Assembly: GCA_016712745.1 (NCBI GenBank)
Contig: JADJQN010000015.1
Span: 496,001-560,000 of the forward strand
Source of the DNA: Sandaracinaceae bacterium
GTDB lineage: Bacteria; Myxococcota_A; Polyangia; Polyangiales; JADJQN01
DNA length: 64,000 nt
Reading direction: 5' to 3'
Part shown: positions 52,158-61,405 of the stretch, in pieces
How positions within the stretch are numbered: position 1 is the first letter of the stretch
How the letters are laid out: every line of letters begins with the position of its first letter
Notes under the pieces: generated by a model
Told to the model about the DNA's origin: nothing
The model's input: the letters and a program-made list of their open reading frames with translations, nothing else
The model's database searches: none
Translations under genes and position numbers: made by a program

Positions 52158-53768
52158 ATGCGCGCCGCCATGCTTCGGGTTGTCGGAACGATGTGTGCGG
52201 GCCTCTTTGTGGCTATCGCGCTGGTGATGGGATGCGGTTCGAAAGCGAACGAGCGCGCGGATGCGCGCGTAGCTGCGCCGGTTGACGCCGCAGGGGCGCC
52301 GAGCAAAGTGGCTGCGCCATCCGGTCCGCCAAAGAAGATTTATGCAAAGCGCTTCGTTGTAACCGTGCGCGTGCGTCCGGATGCGAATGCAACGCGCCTA
52401 GGCTATCTGCGCGGCGGCGCGATCATGCAGGCTCGTACGGCGGAACCGGTGGAGCGCGGTCATGAAGGTTGCCTCGGCGGATGGTGGGAACTCGAGACGG
52501 GCGGCTTCGTTTGCAACGTGCGTGATGTAGTTGCCTTCACGGGACGGCGCCCCCCGGAACGGCCGCCGATGCCAACCGACCGCGACGCGCAGCTTCCCTA
52601 TCAATACGGTCTAAACCGTCGCGACAACACGCCGATGTATCGCCGCCTTCCGACCGATGATGAAGCTGCGAAGTTTGAAGGCTACCGTCCGCCGGGCCTT
52701 GTTGCGGAAGAGCCAACACCAGCGGCTGAATCCGACCCGTCCGCGTCGACGGCTTCCTTGCCTGTGGCTGGGCCTGACGCGACCGCCGTTGCGGCAGCAG
52801 AACCGGCGCAGGCCCCCGTCATAGAAGCAAGTGACCTCGTCGCGCCAGCATCCGATGAGCCAGTGGATGCCGGACCGCCCACGTTGGAATCGTTGCGCGG
52901 TGATCGCGAAGGCGCTTTATTGCGACGCATGGTGAAGGGATTCTACGTGAGTCTCGATCACGATGTGCGTGTGCGCGACCGCCGGTACTGGCGCACTCAA
53001 TCGAACGGTTTCATCCCTTACGCGCGCCTCTCGTTGGTAAACGGAAGCCGTTTTCACGGAACCGAGCTTGATGGCCAGACGTGGGATTTGCCCGCTGCCT
53101 TCATCATGAACGAGACCACTTCGTCATATCGACGAAGTGGCGATGGAAGAGTCCGCCGCGGTGCACGCGCCGCCTTTCATCAGGTTTTCCACATCGTGAG
53201 CGAAGAGGATATCGGCGGGCATCACTTTTTCGTGATGCAGGATGGTTCGCTCTTTCGCTCTGACGACGTGCGACGCATTGACCGCGTGACGCCCCCGGGC
53301 AATCTGGCGGAAAACGAGAAATGGATAGACGTCGATCTCGAACGCCAATCGCTCGTTGCGTACGAAGGCGCGCGACCAGTCTATGTGACGCTCGTGTCGA
53401 GTGGGCGCATCGAAGACGAGGACGATCCGCTGCGCAATCACGCGACCCCAACCGGTGATTTTCGAATTACGTCCAAGCATGTTGCAACCACGATGGATGG
53501 CGATCACGCAGTGGACGGTCCCTACTCAATCGAAGACGTTCCGTACGTGATGTACTTCCAGCTGGCGTACGCGCTGCACAGCGCCTTCTGGCACAACCGT
53601 TTCGGATTCACCAAGAGCCACGGCTGCGTGAACCTTTCGCCAACCGATGCGCGCTTCCTCTTTGGCTGGACGCTCCCCGCGGTGCCGCTCGGATGGCATG
53701 GCGCGTATCCAACGCCAGACGTTCCGGGCACGCGCCTAATCATTCATGGAGAGGCGCCTCACCGCTAG
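52158..53768 (+). CDS. L,D-transpeptidase (YkuD) lipoprotein
   Basis: 536-residue exported peptidoglycan cross-linker or hydrolase. Signal ends LVMGC (Cys26). SH3-like segments (KRFVVTVRVRPDANATRLGYLRG) and a Pro/Ala-rich spacer lead to the YkuD domain in the last 150 residues: IDVDLERQSLVAYEG, ATPTGDFRITSKH, HSAFWHNRFGFTKSHGCVNLSPTDARFLF, with His and Cys of HGCVNLS as catalytic residues. ATG 52158 (internal ATG 52170 also possible). It could make 3-3 cross-links or attach lipoproteins. Converges on the flippase-like gene with 11 bases between. Confidence 0.93.
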   Translation: MRAAMLRVVGTMCAGLFVAIALVMGCGSKANERADARVAAPVDAAGAPSKVAAPSGPPKKIYAKRFVVTVRVRPDANATRLGYLRGGAIMQARTAEPVERGHEGCLGGWWELETGGFVCNVRDVVAFTGRRPPERPPMPTDRDAQLPYQYGLNRRDNTPMYRRLPTDDEAAKFEGYRPPGLVAEEPTPAAESDPSASTASLPVAGPDATAVAAAEPAQAPVIEASDLVAPASDEPVDAGPPTLESLRGDREGALLRRMVKGFYVSLDHDVRVRDRRYWRTQSNGFIPYARLSLVNGSRFHGTELDGQTWDLPAAFIMNETTSSYRRSGDGRVRRGARAAFHQVFHIVSEEDIGGHHFFVMQDGSLFRSDDVRRIDRVTPPGNLAENEKWIDVDLERQSLVAYEGARPVYVTLVSSGRIEDEDDPLRNHATPTGDFRITSKHVATTMDGDHAVDGPYSIEDVPYVMYFQLAYALHSAFWHNRFGFTKSHGCVNLSPTDARFLFGWTLPAVPLGWHGAYPTPDVPGTRLIIHGEAPHR

Positions 53769-53779
53769 ACAGCGACGGT

Positions 53780-55765
53780 CTAGGATGGGCCGCTCGCGGT
53801 AATCGTCGCCCTCCACAGGCGAGTGCGTATTTCCGCGCGAGTAGTTAGGTCCATTGTGCGCGGCATGCATACGAGAAGCGCGGGGATTCCGTGCGGCGCA
53901 AACATCGCAAGATCGTAATCACCCCACTCAGACGCCGGCGGAGGGCGTTGACCGAGCAATGCACGCATAGCGGCCGCTAACGCGCCAACCGATCCCACCT
54001 TGGATTCGCAGTGGCCCGTCGTAGCATCGAGCAGAACGGCGCTCGCGTGACGCCGAGTAACCCACGCGCGCAGCGAGTCGATTGTTTCACTCGCAGTGCC
54101 GAGCGCGTCGCGAAGGGGCGACGGGTAGCGATTGTTTGCGTTCATGAGCGCGAGCGCCGCGTCGCCGTCGCGTGCGCTTTCCACGCTTTCAACGAGGGCG
54201 ACCCCGTGCGTTCGCTGTGCCCACTCTGCGAGCGGGTTTGACGTCTTCTTAGCGCATACGAAGATGTACCGATGGCCAACACGCGTGGTTGCTGCGTCTG
54301 TGAATTGCGCGAGCTCAATAGCGAGGTGGCGGGCGGTGTGTCCTGGTGCCTCTGGCGCGACCTTCAGAACGAGAATCGACGTCGCGGCCATCTGGCGTCG
54401 CACATAGTCGAACCAAAGCGCAAGAGGCAGCGGCTCCCTGTCCGAGGCCACGAAGCCGTCAACTCTGCGCATGCCGGCGCGGACAAAGAGCGTCGCCAGG
54501 GCTAGCAACAACGTCGCGCCGATCAGTAAGTACGTGGGTGCGAGGAGGAAGTAATTGGCGCTCGCGAACGCGACGAGCAAGCCAAATGTTGCGAGCGCAG
54601 GCCGACCTTCGCGATGCGCTACGACGCTTCGCAAGAGCTCGATGACAAATAGCGCGGCTGCAACGAGAAATGTGCAGAAGGGCGCGACCAGTCCTGTGCG
54701 CACCGCTCCTTGGCTCTGGACCAGCGCGATGAGCGACGCCGCGATCAAGCATACGAGCGCTGTCAGCGTGAAGGCTCTTACGTGCCGCTCGAGGCGCGCT
54801 GCACCAAGTTGCCCCAGCGAGTGGACCGCCACCATGTCGATGTAATAGAGGCGGGGAATGTTCAGAACGAAACTCGCAATTGGACGGGCCGCGTAGAGCA
54901 ATAGGCCCCCCTCGAGAAAGCCTAGCCGCGACCACAGCCCAAGCAGGACCCAGGTGGGCAGTTCAAACGAAAGTCCCGCGAGCAGAAAACGCACGCTGCG
55001 CAAGAGCAGCGCCGCGTTCGGAATCGATCCCGAAAAAATCCGCATGCGTCGTGGACCGAACGCCGTCGCCTTGTAGGCACGCCTGGAAAAATAGTACGTG
55101 AAGGCCGCCTGTAGAATCCCCGAGGCCAGGACTGAAAAAGCGATAGACCAGGGACCAATGAAACGCCATAAGAGGAAAAGACCTGTGACGTCGACGAGGT
55201 CGGGCAGCATCATGGACCAGCGCGGGCGATGAATGCGATGCACGGCGTTGACGCCGCTCGAGTAGGTTCGCGATACCAGCGAGATCCCGACGCGCAAAGC
55301 GAGGGCCAGGGCATACGCATCGACTACCGAGAATAGTCCGCGTCCAAGATGAGGATTGAGAACGACCCACGCGACGCCGGCGCCGCTCACGAGCGCACCC
55401 AACCAAATGGATCGCGCGATGGCCTCTTCGATGCGCGCGCGCGCCCCATCGACATTTCGCTTCCGCAAGTTTTCCCGGACGTCTTGGCGCACGGTTTCAG
55501 TAGCACCCCAGATCAACGCCGACGCCATGCCGGAGATGAGGCGCACCGTCACAATCGCGACCAGATAGGGTGAGTCGAGCACAATCGCGAGCGCCGCTGC
55601 CTCGGCAGAATGAAAGAAAGACGTGATGAGTGCGCGTACGAATGCAAAGCCGCCACGTCGACGGGCGTATGGGAATGCTTTCCCCGCGAAAAGCGCTTGG
55701 CTCAATGTAGGAAGCTTCTCGCGCAACTCTCTAACGCGACGAAGGCGCGCGTGAAGTCGCTTCAC
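53780..55765 (-). CDS. Polytopic MOP-flippase-like membrane protein with soluble C-terminal domain
   Basis: 661 residues from GTG 55765. About twelve hydrophobic helices in residues 40-431 (e.g. PYLVAIVTVRLISGMASALIWG, WSIAFSVLASGILQAAFTYYFS, YLLIGATLLLALATLFV), arranged like MATE/Wzx-type (MOP) lipid flippases. Residues 432-661 are soluble (TSILVLKVAPEAPGHTARHL, HRYIFVCAKKTSNP) and perhaps a degenerate GGDEF-like fold. The start overlaps the reverse transcriptase TGA (GTGA), so it is coupled to it. The longer frame to 55888 lies inside the RT gene. Role unknown: transport or sensor for the RT system (inference). Confidence 0.72.
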   Translation of the reverse strand: MKRLHARLRRVRELREKLPTLSQALFAGKAFPYARRRGGFAFVRALITSFFHSAEAAALAIVLDSPYLVAIVTVRLISGMASALIWGATETVRQDVRENLRKRNVDGARARIEEAIARSIWLGALVSGAGVAWVVLNPHLGRGLFSVVDAYALALALRVGISLVSRTYSSGVNAVHRIHRPRWSMMLPDLVDVTGLFLLWRFIGPWSIAFSVLASGILQAAFTYYFSRRAYKATAFGPRRMRIFSGSIPNAALLLRSVRFLLAGLSFELPTWVLLGLWSRLGFLEGGLLLYAARPIASFVLNIPRLYYIDMVAVHSLGQLGAARLERHVRAFTLTALVCLIAASLIALVQSQGAVRTGLVAPFCTFLVAAALFVIELLRSVVAHREGRPALATFGLLVAFASANYFLLAPTYLLIGATLLLALATLFVRAGMRRVDGFVASDREPLPLALWFDYVRRQMAATSILVLKVAPEAPGHTARHLAIELAQFTDAATTRVGHRYIFVCAKKTSNPLAEWAQRTHGVALVESVESARDGDAALALMNANNRYPSPLRDALGTASETIDSLRAWVTRRHASAVLLDATTGHCESKVGSVGALAAAMRALLGQRPPPASEWGDYDLAMFAPHGIPALLVCMPRTMDLTTRAEIRTRLWRATITASGPS

Positions 55766-57057
55766 GAGCCGGCCTTCGCGTTGATGTGGCGTCGATTGCG
55801 CGCCGCGACGCACGAAGGCAAACCCAGTCGGTACAGTTCGCGAGGCGGCAGAAGTCGAAATGCGCGCACTCCGCGCACGTGGGTGCACAGCTCCGCCGCG
55901 CTCCTACATAGCCAATTATCGAACTCGCGAAGCTGGCTGCGGTCGTCGACAAGATCGACGAGATCAGCTGCCTGACTTAGCGCGAGCGCACTTCGTGCAT
56001 CGAACGCAGTGCGCACAGCGGCGCTCACGCATTGAGCGCGCGCTTCAGGCGAAAGCGCTCCCGACCCCGCCAAGCTGCGCGCCATTCGCTTACGAATCGA
56101 CCGAAGTAAGATGCGCCACTTGTCGCGCCGAACTCCGACCGTTCCGCGAAACGAGATCGCCATGCCAAGGTAGTCGACGCTATCGGTCGCAGTGAAACCC
56201 GCAGCGCGCGGCTTTGCTGCGCCGTTGAAGTCGAGGTTCTGCGCCTTCTGGACCTTGGACTCTAACGATAGCGATTTGAGGTGCGTGTCGATAAGCCGCC
56301 CAGCCTGGGTTGCGATATCGGCGTCCTCGCTCGCGAACAGCAAGTCATCCCCAAACCGCGCGTAGAAGCCCAAACTCGCGAGTGATGCATCAAGCTCCGC
56401 AAGGTAGAGGTTGTTCAACGTCGGTTGAATGCCCGATCCGGTAGGCGTACCCACGAGGAGGCGAGCCCCCTTGCCATCGATGCCAAGATATTCTCGAGGC
56501 AGAAGTTGGTGAAGGAGCGCTATGGCAATCCGGCTGTCGGACTTGTCCGCGTGGAAAAGCGCGCGTTCGAGCAGCGGCCAGAGCTTTGACTCCGAGTCCA
56601 CGCGAATAGACTCTCCGTAACTCGTAACATCGCGGCGCAGCACGTAGAGGCCTCGCGTATGTGATGTCGGGCGGGCTTGCCGATGCGACCGGATAAATGC
56701 CGAGAAGGCCCGAAGCGCATCGCGCGGCGCGAGCCCCTTGCGGTAGGAGAAGACGTGGGGAGAAAGAAAGTTCTCGAACGACGTCGACAAGAACTGCGCG
56801 ATCACGCGCTCAACGATGGAATCGAGCGCGGTCGATCGAAAGAGCGTTCGCACCTTGCCGTCGGTCAATGCGTGGTGAAGCTCGGCCGGCGCAAAACGAT
56901 ACTCGCCACCTGAAACCAAGCGGCTTAACTCGCCTGCGACGAAGCTCGCTTCCGTCTCTATGTCACGCATCTCGAATTCGCCGGCGTAGCGTCGATGCTG
57001 GCGCAGAGCCATGGTGTCGATGGCGGCCGAGAACGCGTGCGCGGAAAAAGAGCTCAT
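55762..57057 (-). CDS. Reverse transcriptase (RNA-directed DNA polymerase)
   Basis: 431 residues with an intact RT core: Asp143 in LRRDVTSYGESI (motif A), GTPTGSGIQPTLNNLYLAEL (motif B, residues 203-222), and FGDD with Asp237-Asp238 (motif C, YxDD box in the form ARFGDDLLFA), then DYLGMAISF (motif 7-like). DGKVRTLFR (66-74) and NFLSPHVFSYRKG match the first RT blocks of group-II-intron-like enzymes. No maturase, endonuclease or Cas1 domain; the C-terminal 110 residues are helical. ATG 57057 (a TTG at 57108 is possible). Its TGA overlaps the GTG of a membrane protein. Perhaps a defence-type or unknown-group RT. Preceded by three hairpins. Confidence 0.85.
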   Translation of the reverse strand: MSSFSAHAFSAAIDTMALRQHRRYAGEFEMRDIETEASFVAGELSRLVSGGEYRFAPAELHHALTDGKVRTLFRSTALDSIVERVIAQFLSTSFENFLSPHVFSYRKGLAPRDALRAFSAFIRSHRQARPTSHTRGLYVLRRDVTSYGESIRVDSESKLWPLLERALFHADKSDSRIAIALLHQLLPREYLGIDGKGARLLVGTPTGSGIQPTLNNLYLAELDASLASLGFYARFGDDLLFASEDADIATQAGRLIDTHLKSLSLESKVQKAQNLDFNGAAKPRAAGFTATDSVDYLGMAISFRGTVGVRRDKWRILLRSIRKRMARSLAGSGALSPEARAQCVSAAVRTAFDARSALALSQAADLVDLVDDRSQLREFDNWLCRSAAELCTHVRGVRAFRLLPPRELYRLGLPSCVAARNRRHINAKAGS

Positions 57058-57255
57058 GGCGGGTCTGTGTCGAGTGAGAACGGACACAGACGACACGGGA
57101 AAGTGCAACTCACAGCAAGCTTGTGAATTGCTTCGTGTCCGCGCCGAGGCCTCAACCTCCGACTCGAACGTACAGCACCCGTGAGGGGATCGTGTCGCCT
57201 GTGCCCGCGTCGACGTTAGCTCGGCGCGGGCACGGCGTGCAACTAGACCCGAGCT
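57058..57255 (-). ncRNA. Hairpin-rich leader of the reverse transcriptase gene (candidate structured RNA)
   Basis: 198 bases between the calcium-binding lipoprotein stop and the RT start. Three stems: 57063-57071/57083-57091 (GTCTGTGTC/GACACAGAC, 9 perfect pairs, ending 5 bases before the ATG); 57092-57097/57134-57139 (GACACG/CGTGTC) with inner pairs GCAA/TTGC (57105-57108/57128-57131) and TCACA/TGTGA (57110-57114/57122-57126); and 57201-57209/57225-57233 (GTGCCCGCG/CGCGGGCAC). The last may be a terminator of the upstream gene. The first could mask the RT start. A transcript is not proved. Confidence 0.5.
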
Positions 57256-59913
57256 TTAGAAGTTGTAGAACTCTTGGTCGGTGAGGAAGAGCGGGTAGAA
57301 GCCCGCGCCTGCGTAGCGGCGCATTTCGGCGCCGATGAGATCACCAACGCACGATGGCGAGCCGTAGCACTTGGGCGAGAACTGAGTCCATCCGTCGCGC
57401 ATGCCGTAGCCGTTCGTTCCGCAATAGTAACTGTCATGGAAGCGCAAACAGTTGCGACGATTGGTGCCGCTGTCGGCGTATTCGTTCTGTGACCACTGCA
57501 ACGTGAGCTTGCGCCACATCGCGTTGTCGACGTTGTCGGTCAGCGCCGCGTCGGCCGGCAAGAGAGCCGACACCAGGGTGCTGAACGGCTCGTTGAACGT
57601 CTGTACCGGCGTGACCGTGCCGCCCGATGCGTTCAAACAAACGCCTGCGCCGCGGCGGTTCATAACGATTACATCGCAGCTACGCGTTATGTCGCGACGA
57701 ACGCCATGGGTGTGCGTGCTCGCGACGGAGCAGTGGGCTCCGCCGAGGTCGCCGGTCTGACCGCCCGAGCGGCGACGCGACGCGTAACGGCGATAGACGA
57801 GGAGTAGGTCATTGGTCTCGTTGAGCACGAAGCGACGTCGCAGCGAGAGTACCTGCTCTTGGCCGTCTGGAAGTGCCCACGTGTGGTTGTCTCCAGGAAG
57901 ACGCTCGCCAAAGGCGAAGTAGCGGTTGAAGGGAATGTCGAAGTTCATGCGGATGAACGGATTGCTCAACTGCACGAAGCCAGCCGCGCTCGCCTCGCCC
58001 GACGTGCTGAACGTGCCTGCACCTGGCAGCGATTCTGCGGCCACGCTGAAGATCGCGTCTTCACTCGCGCCCAACGTGCAATCCGGAGCATCGACCAAGC
58101 TCGAGTGCAGGTAGTACGCGATCGAGATGGTGTCGGTCACGTCATCGCCGGAACGATTGAGACGTACCTGTGTTTTATAGAGACCGTCGCCGCTTGCACC
58201 AAGGTCAATGGAAGGCGTGAATGCGCCCGCGGGACACGCGGTGAACGCGCCGGCGACATTGCCGTCAGCTTGCGCGTGGCCACTGCGACACTCGAGGGTG
58301 CCAGTCACGCCAGCGCGCAAAGCAACCTCAATGGATACGTCCGCCGGATCCCACGCGTAGCCGTTTGATGCTCCAGCGGGCGCGGCCTGCACGTCGATGA
58401 ACGAAGCCACATCGCAGAAGCTCGCCTCATCCGCGTCGCCGTCGCAATCGTCGTCGATGCTGTTGCCGCAGATCTCGACAGTGCCTACGCACCCGCTGCT
58501 GCTCGTGGTGTCGAGGTACTCGGGCAGGCCGTCGTCGTCCGTGTCGACACGCGCTTCCTCGGAGTCGAGGAAGTCGTCGCCGTCGCTGTTTGTGTCGAGC
58601 CAGTTGGCGCTTCCGTCGCCATCGATGTCGTTGCCGTACGCTGTGCCATCGGTAAACTCGCGTGAAGTATCGATGCCGTCACCGTCATCGTCTGCATCAC
58701 GAGAGTTCGCGACGGAGTCGCTGTCGGTGTCCAGCATCGCGCTGCCGACGCCGAGCTCGTTGTCCGTATCGATGCCGTCGCCGTCGTCATCGCTATCGCG
58801 ATGGTCAGGCGTGCCGTCGCCATCGGTGTCGTGCGGCAACATGGAGACGAGCTCGGAACTAGTGGTGAGAGTGTCGCCGTCGTCGTCGGCGTCGAGGAAG
58901 TCCGGAATGCCGTCATCGTCGCTATCCGCACAGGCGGTGGGCATTGTCGGGTCAGCGCACTCGAGCGTGTCGGGCAGGCCATCGTGGTCCGAATCGACAG
59001 GCGCGCTCGCGTCGTCGAGGTAATCCGGAACGCCATTGCCGTTCTCGTCCGTCGTACCTTCGAGACCGTCGCCTACGCCGTTGCCATTCGCATCGGCATC
59101 CAGCCAGTTCGCGATTCCGTCGCCGTCAACGTCATCGGACACAGTGCCCGCGCTCGCGGTGACTTCGGCCGACGTCGGAATCGTGTCGCCGTCGTCGTCG
59201 CGGTCAAGGTAGTTTGCTGTGCCATCGTCGTCGCTGTCGGTCGGGGTCGCGCCCGTCCCAACTTCATCCGCCGTGTCGATGCCGTCACCGTCGTCGTCGG
59301 TGTCGAGGAGGTCGGCCGTGCCGTCGCCGTCCGAGTCGCGACATGTGGCCGGCGCGCTTGCGTCAACGCATTCCACGCGATCGGGAATGCCGTCGCCGTC
59401 TTGATCGCGGGGCGTTGAGTCGTCATCGAGGTAGTTCAGGACGCCGTCGCCGTCTTCGTCGCCACGGCCTTCCATCATATCGCTCATGCTGTCGCCGTCG
59501 GAATCCGAATCGAGCGAGTTGCGAACGCCATCGGCATCGGGATCCTGGCCGGCCGCTGCGCCATCGGTGTTCTCGAGAAGTGAGAGAATGCCGTCGTCGT
59601 CGTCGTCGGTATCCGCGTGGTCGGCGGTTCCGTCCATGTCGTGGTCGGCTGGGTCGCCGCCTACGAGCTCGCTCGCCGTGGGCGCTCCGTCGTTGTCGTC
59701 GTCCGAATCTTGGAAGTCCGGGGTGCCGTCATCGTCGGTGTCGGCGCAGCGCGTCGTGTCCACGCACTCGAACGAGTCGAGCAAGCCATCGCCGTCACTA
59801 TCCGTCGGGCCTGCCTCGGGCGCATCAGGTGTACACGCTGAGAGCGCACTGACGATGGCGAACGAAAGAAGAATGTTGAGAGATGAAGAACGCGAACCAA
59901 AATAGATACTCAT
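57256..59913 (-). CDS. Lipoprotein with thrombospondin type 3 calcium-binding repeats
   Basis: 885-residue exported protein; signal ends SALSAC (Cys27). Residues about 37-495 contain some twenty short acidic repeats of the form DSDGDGxxDxxE/DTDDDGxPDxLD, calcium-binding thrombospondin type 3-like and common in myxobacterial surface proteins. At about 500-515 there is an EICGNSIDDDCDGDADE cysteine motif. The C-terminal 370 residues are beta-rich and cysteine-bearing (RRNCLRFHDSYYCGTN), with no known domain. ATG 59913. It may be a calcium-stabilised surface spacer. Followed downstream by the RT operon on the same strand. Confidence 0.9.
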   Translation of the reverse strand: MSIYFGSRSSSLNILLSFAIVSALSACTPDAPEAGPTDSDGDGLLDSFECVDTTRCADTDDDGTPDFQDSDDDNDGAPTASELVGGDPADHDMDGTADHADTDDDDDGILSLLENTDGAAAGQDPDADGVRNSLDSDSDGDSMSDMMEGRGDEDGDGVLNYLDDDSTPRDQDGDGIPDRVECVDASAPATCRDSDGDGTADLLDTDDDGDGIDTADEVGTGATPTDSDDDGTANYLDRDDDGDTIPTSAEVTASAGTVSDDVDGDGIANWLDADANGNGVGDGLEGTTDENGNGVPDYLDDASAPVDSDHDGLPDTLECADPTMPTACADSDDDGIPDFLDADDDGDTLTTSSELVSMLPHDTDGDGTPDHRDSDDDGDGIDTDNELGVGSAMLDTDSDSVANSRDADDDGDGIDTSREFTDGTAYGNDIDGDGSANWLDTNSDGDDFLDSEEARVDTDDDGLPEYLDTTSSSGCVGTVEICGNSIDDDCDGDADEASFCDVASFIDVQAAPAGASNGYAWDPADVSIEVALRAGVTGTLECRSGHAQADGNVAGAFTACPAGAFTPSIDLGASGDGLYKTQVRLNRSGDDVTDTISIAYYLHSSLVDAPDCTLGASEDAIFSVAAESLPGAGTFSTSGEASAAGFVQLSNPFIRMNFDIPFNRYFAFGERLPGDNHTWALPDGQEQVLSLRRRFVLNETNDLLLVYRRYASRRRSGGQTGDLGGAHCSVASTHTHGVRRDITRSCDVIVMNRRGAGVCLNASGGTVTPVQTFNEPFSTLVSALLPADAALTDNVDNAMWRKLTLQWSQNEYADSGTNRRNCLRFHDSYYCGTNGYGMRDGWTQFSPKCYGSPSCVGDLIGAEMRRYAGAGFYPLFLTDQEFYNF

Positions 59914-59954
59914 GCCTTAAGCGTCGCAGATAGACGCCAGGCAATCAATAACTC

Positions 59955-61268
59955 TCAGTCGTAATACTCGTTGCCGAGGTGCGTGATCATCGGCTCGTCC
60001 TTCAACCATCGCAGTGTGTTCTTCATCTTCATCAACTGAATGAAGAGGTCGTTCTCAGGGTAGAGGCCCGGCGCAGACATGGGGCTCTTGTAGTAGAACG
60101 ACAGCCATTCCTGAATGCCGCTCATGTCGGCCCGTTGCGCCAAGTCCATGAATAGAGCGAGGTCAAGCACGATTGGCGCGGCGAGAATGGAGTCGCGGCA
60201 GAGAAAATCGATCTTGATTTGCATCGGATAGCCGAGCCAACCGAAGATATCGATGTTGTCCCAGCCCTCTTTCTGATCCCCGCGAGGAGGATAATATTCG
60301 ATGCGTACCTTGTGGTACATGTCTCCGTAGAGAGAGGGATGCAGCTCAGGTTGCAAGATTGTTTCGAGCACGCCGAGCTTTGAGACTTCCTTGCTCTTGA
60401 AGCTCTCGGGATCGTCGAGGACCTCGCCGTCGCGATTGCCGAGAATATTGGTCGAGAACCAACCGCGAATGCCGAGCATGCGCGACTTGAGACCGGGCGC
60501 AAGAATCGTCTTCATCAGCGTTTGACCCGTCTTGAAGTCTTTGCCGGAGACCGGAACACGCTTTTCGCGCGCAAGCTCGAGCATCGCCGGGATTTCGACC
60601 GTTAGATTGGGCGCGCCATTTGCGTAGCCGACGCTCTCTTGCAAACACGCGTACGCGTAGATCATCGACGGGCTAATCGCTGGGTGACTGGTGCGAAGAC
60701 CTTCCTCGAACTTCGCCAACGACGAGTGCACATCGGCCGCTTCGTGATGCACCTCGGTCGAGCCGCACCACACCGCGACTGCGCGGTCGAGCCCGTTGTT
60801 CTTTTTGAACTGACGAATATCTTCGCGAACCGCTTCGGCGAGCTCCATTTTGCTCGTTTGCTTCTTCACGTTCTCGCCGCGAAGCCGCTTGACGTACTCC
60901 GGAAAGAAGACCGCAGGCATGGGCTTGATAGCTGAGAGCTCATCCTTGATCAGATCGAGATGGTCTTTGCTAAGCACTTCGGCATTGCGCGCGGCAGTGT
61001 ACGCGTCGTCGTGGAAGAGATCCCAACCGCCGAACACAATGTCTTCGAGCTTGGCGAGCGGCACGAAGTCACGAATGAGGGGGCTGCGCCCGTCGGTGCG
61101 CTTGCCCAAACGAATCGTGCCCATCTGTGTGAGAGAGCCAATGGGCTCGCCGAGGCCTTTTCGAGCGAGGAGACACCCGGCGATAAACGTCGTTCCGACA
61201 GCGCCCATGCCCGGAAGGAGGATCCCCAGCTTGCCAGTGGCGGGCTTAATCTTTTCGGGCTTCTTCAT
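59955..61268 (-). CDS. ino1: myo-Inositol-1-phosphate synthase
   Basis: 437-residue NAD-dependent enzyme making inositol-1-phosphate from glucose-6-phosphate. Near the N terminus LGILLPGMGAVGTTFIAG is the dinucleotide motif; VFGGWDLFHDDAY, NGAPNLTVEIPAML, GKDFKTGQTLMKTILAPGLK, and GWDNIDIFGWLGYPMQIKIDFLCRDSILAAPIVLDLA are the catalytic blocks (Lys in SGKDFKTGQT). ATG 61268, with GGAGACG before it; the longer frame to 61427 has no signal. The divergent neighbour is a CDP-alcohol phosphatidyltransferase, so inositol-containing lipids are the likely product. Confidence 0.95.
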   Translation of the reverse strand: MKKPEKIKPATGKLGILLPGMGAVGTTFIAGCLLARKGLGEPIGSLTQMGTIRLGKRTDGRSPLIRDFVPLAKLEDIVFGGWDLFHDDAYTAARNAEVLSKDHLDLIKDELSAIKPMPAVFFPEYVKRLRGENVKKQTSKMELAEAVREDIRQFKKNNGLDRAVAVWCGSTEVHHEAADVHSSLAKFEEGLRTSHPAISPSMIYAYACLQESVGYANGAPNLTVEIPAMLELAREKRVPVSGKDFKTGQTLMKTILAPGLKSRMLGIRGWFSTNILGNRDGEVLDDPESFKSKEVSKLGVLETILQPELHPSLYGDMYHKVRIEYYPPRGDQKEGWDNIDIFGWLGYPMQIKIDFLCRDSILAAPIVLDLALFMDLAQRADMSGIQEWLSFYYKSPMSAPGLYPENDLFIQLMKMKNTLRWLKDEPMITHLGNEYYD

Positions 61269-61405
61269 CGCAACGTCTCCTCGCGCGCGTACGTACCAAA
61301 CGCGGCAGATCCTCGCAATGCACTTCCTATGCCGCTTGCATGGCCGGGTGCTCGACGGCGCCCGGACATTGCTCCCCGATCGGCCTCGTGATATCCGCCT
61401 CCCTG

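Noticed and set aside
55762..57057. Group II intron or retron-only assignment for the RT
   Set aside because: No maturase X domain, no HNH endonuclease, no intron RNA domain V seen; msr-msd structure cannot be shown by eye, so the RT is left unclassified.
57201..57233. Rho-independent terminator of the calcium-binding lipoprotein gene
   Set aside because: The stem is good (9 pairs) but no T-run follows on the minus strand; kept only as part of the RT leader structure.
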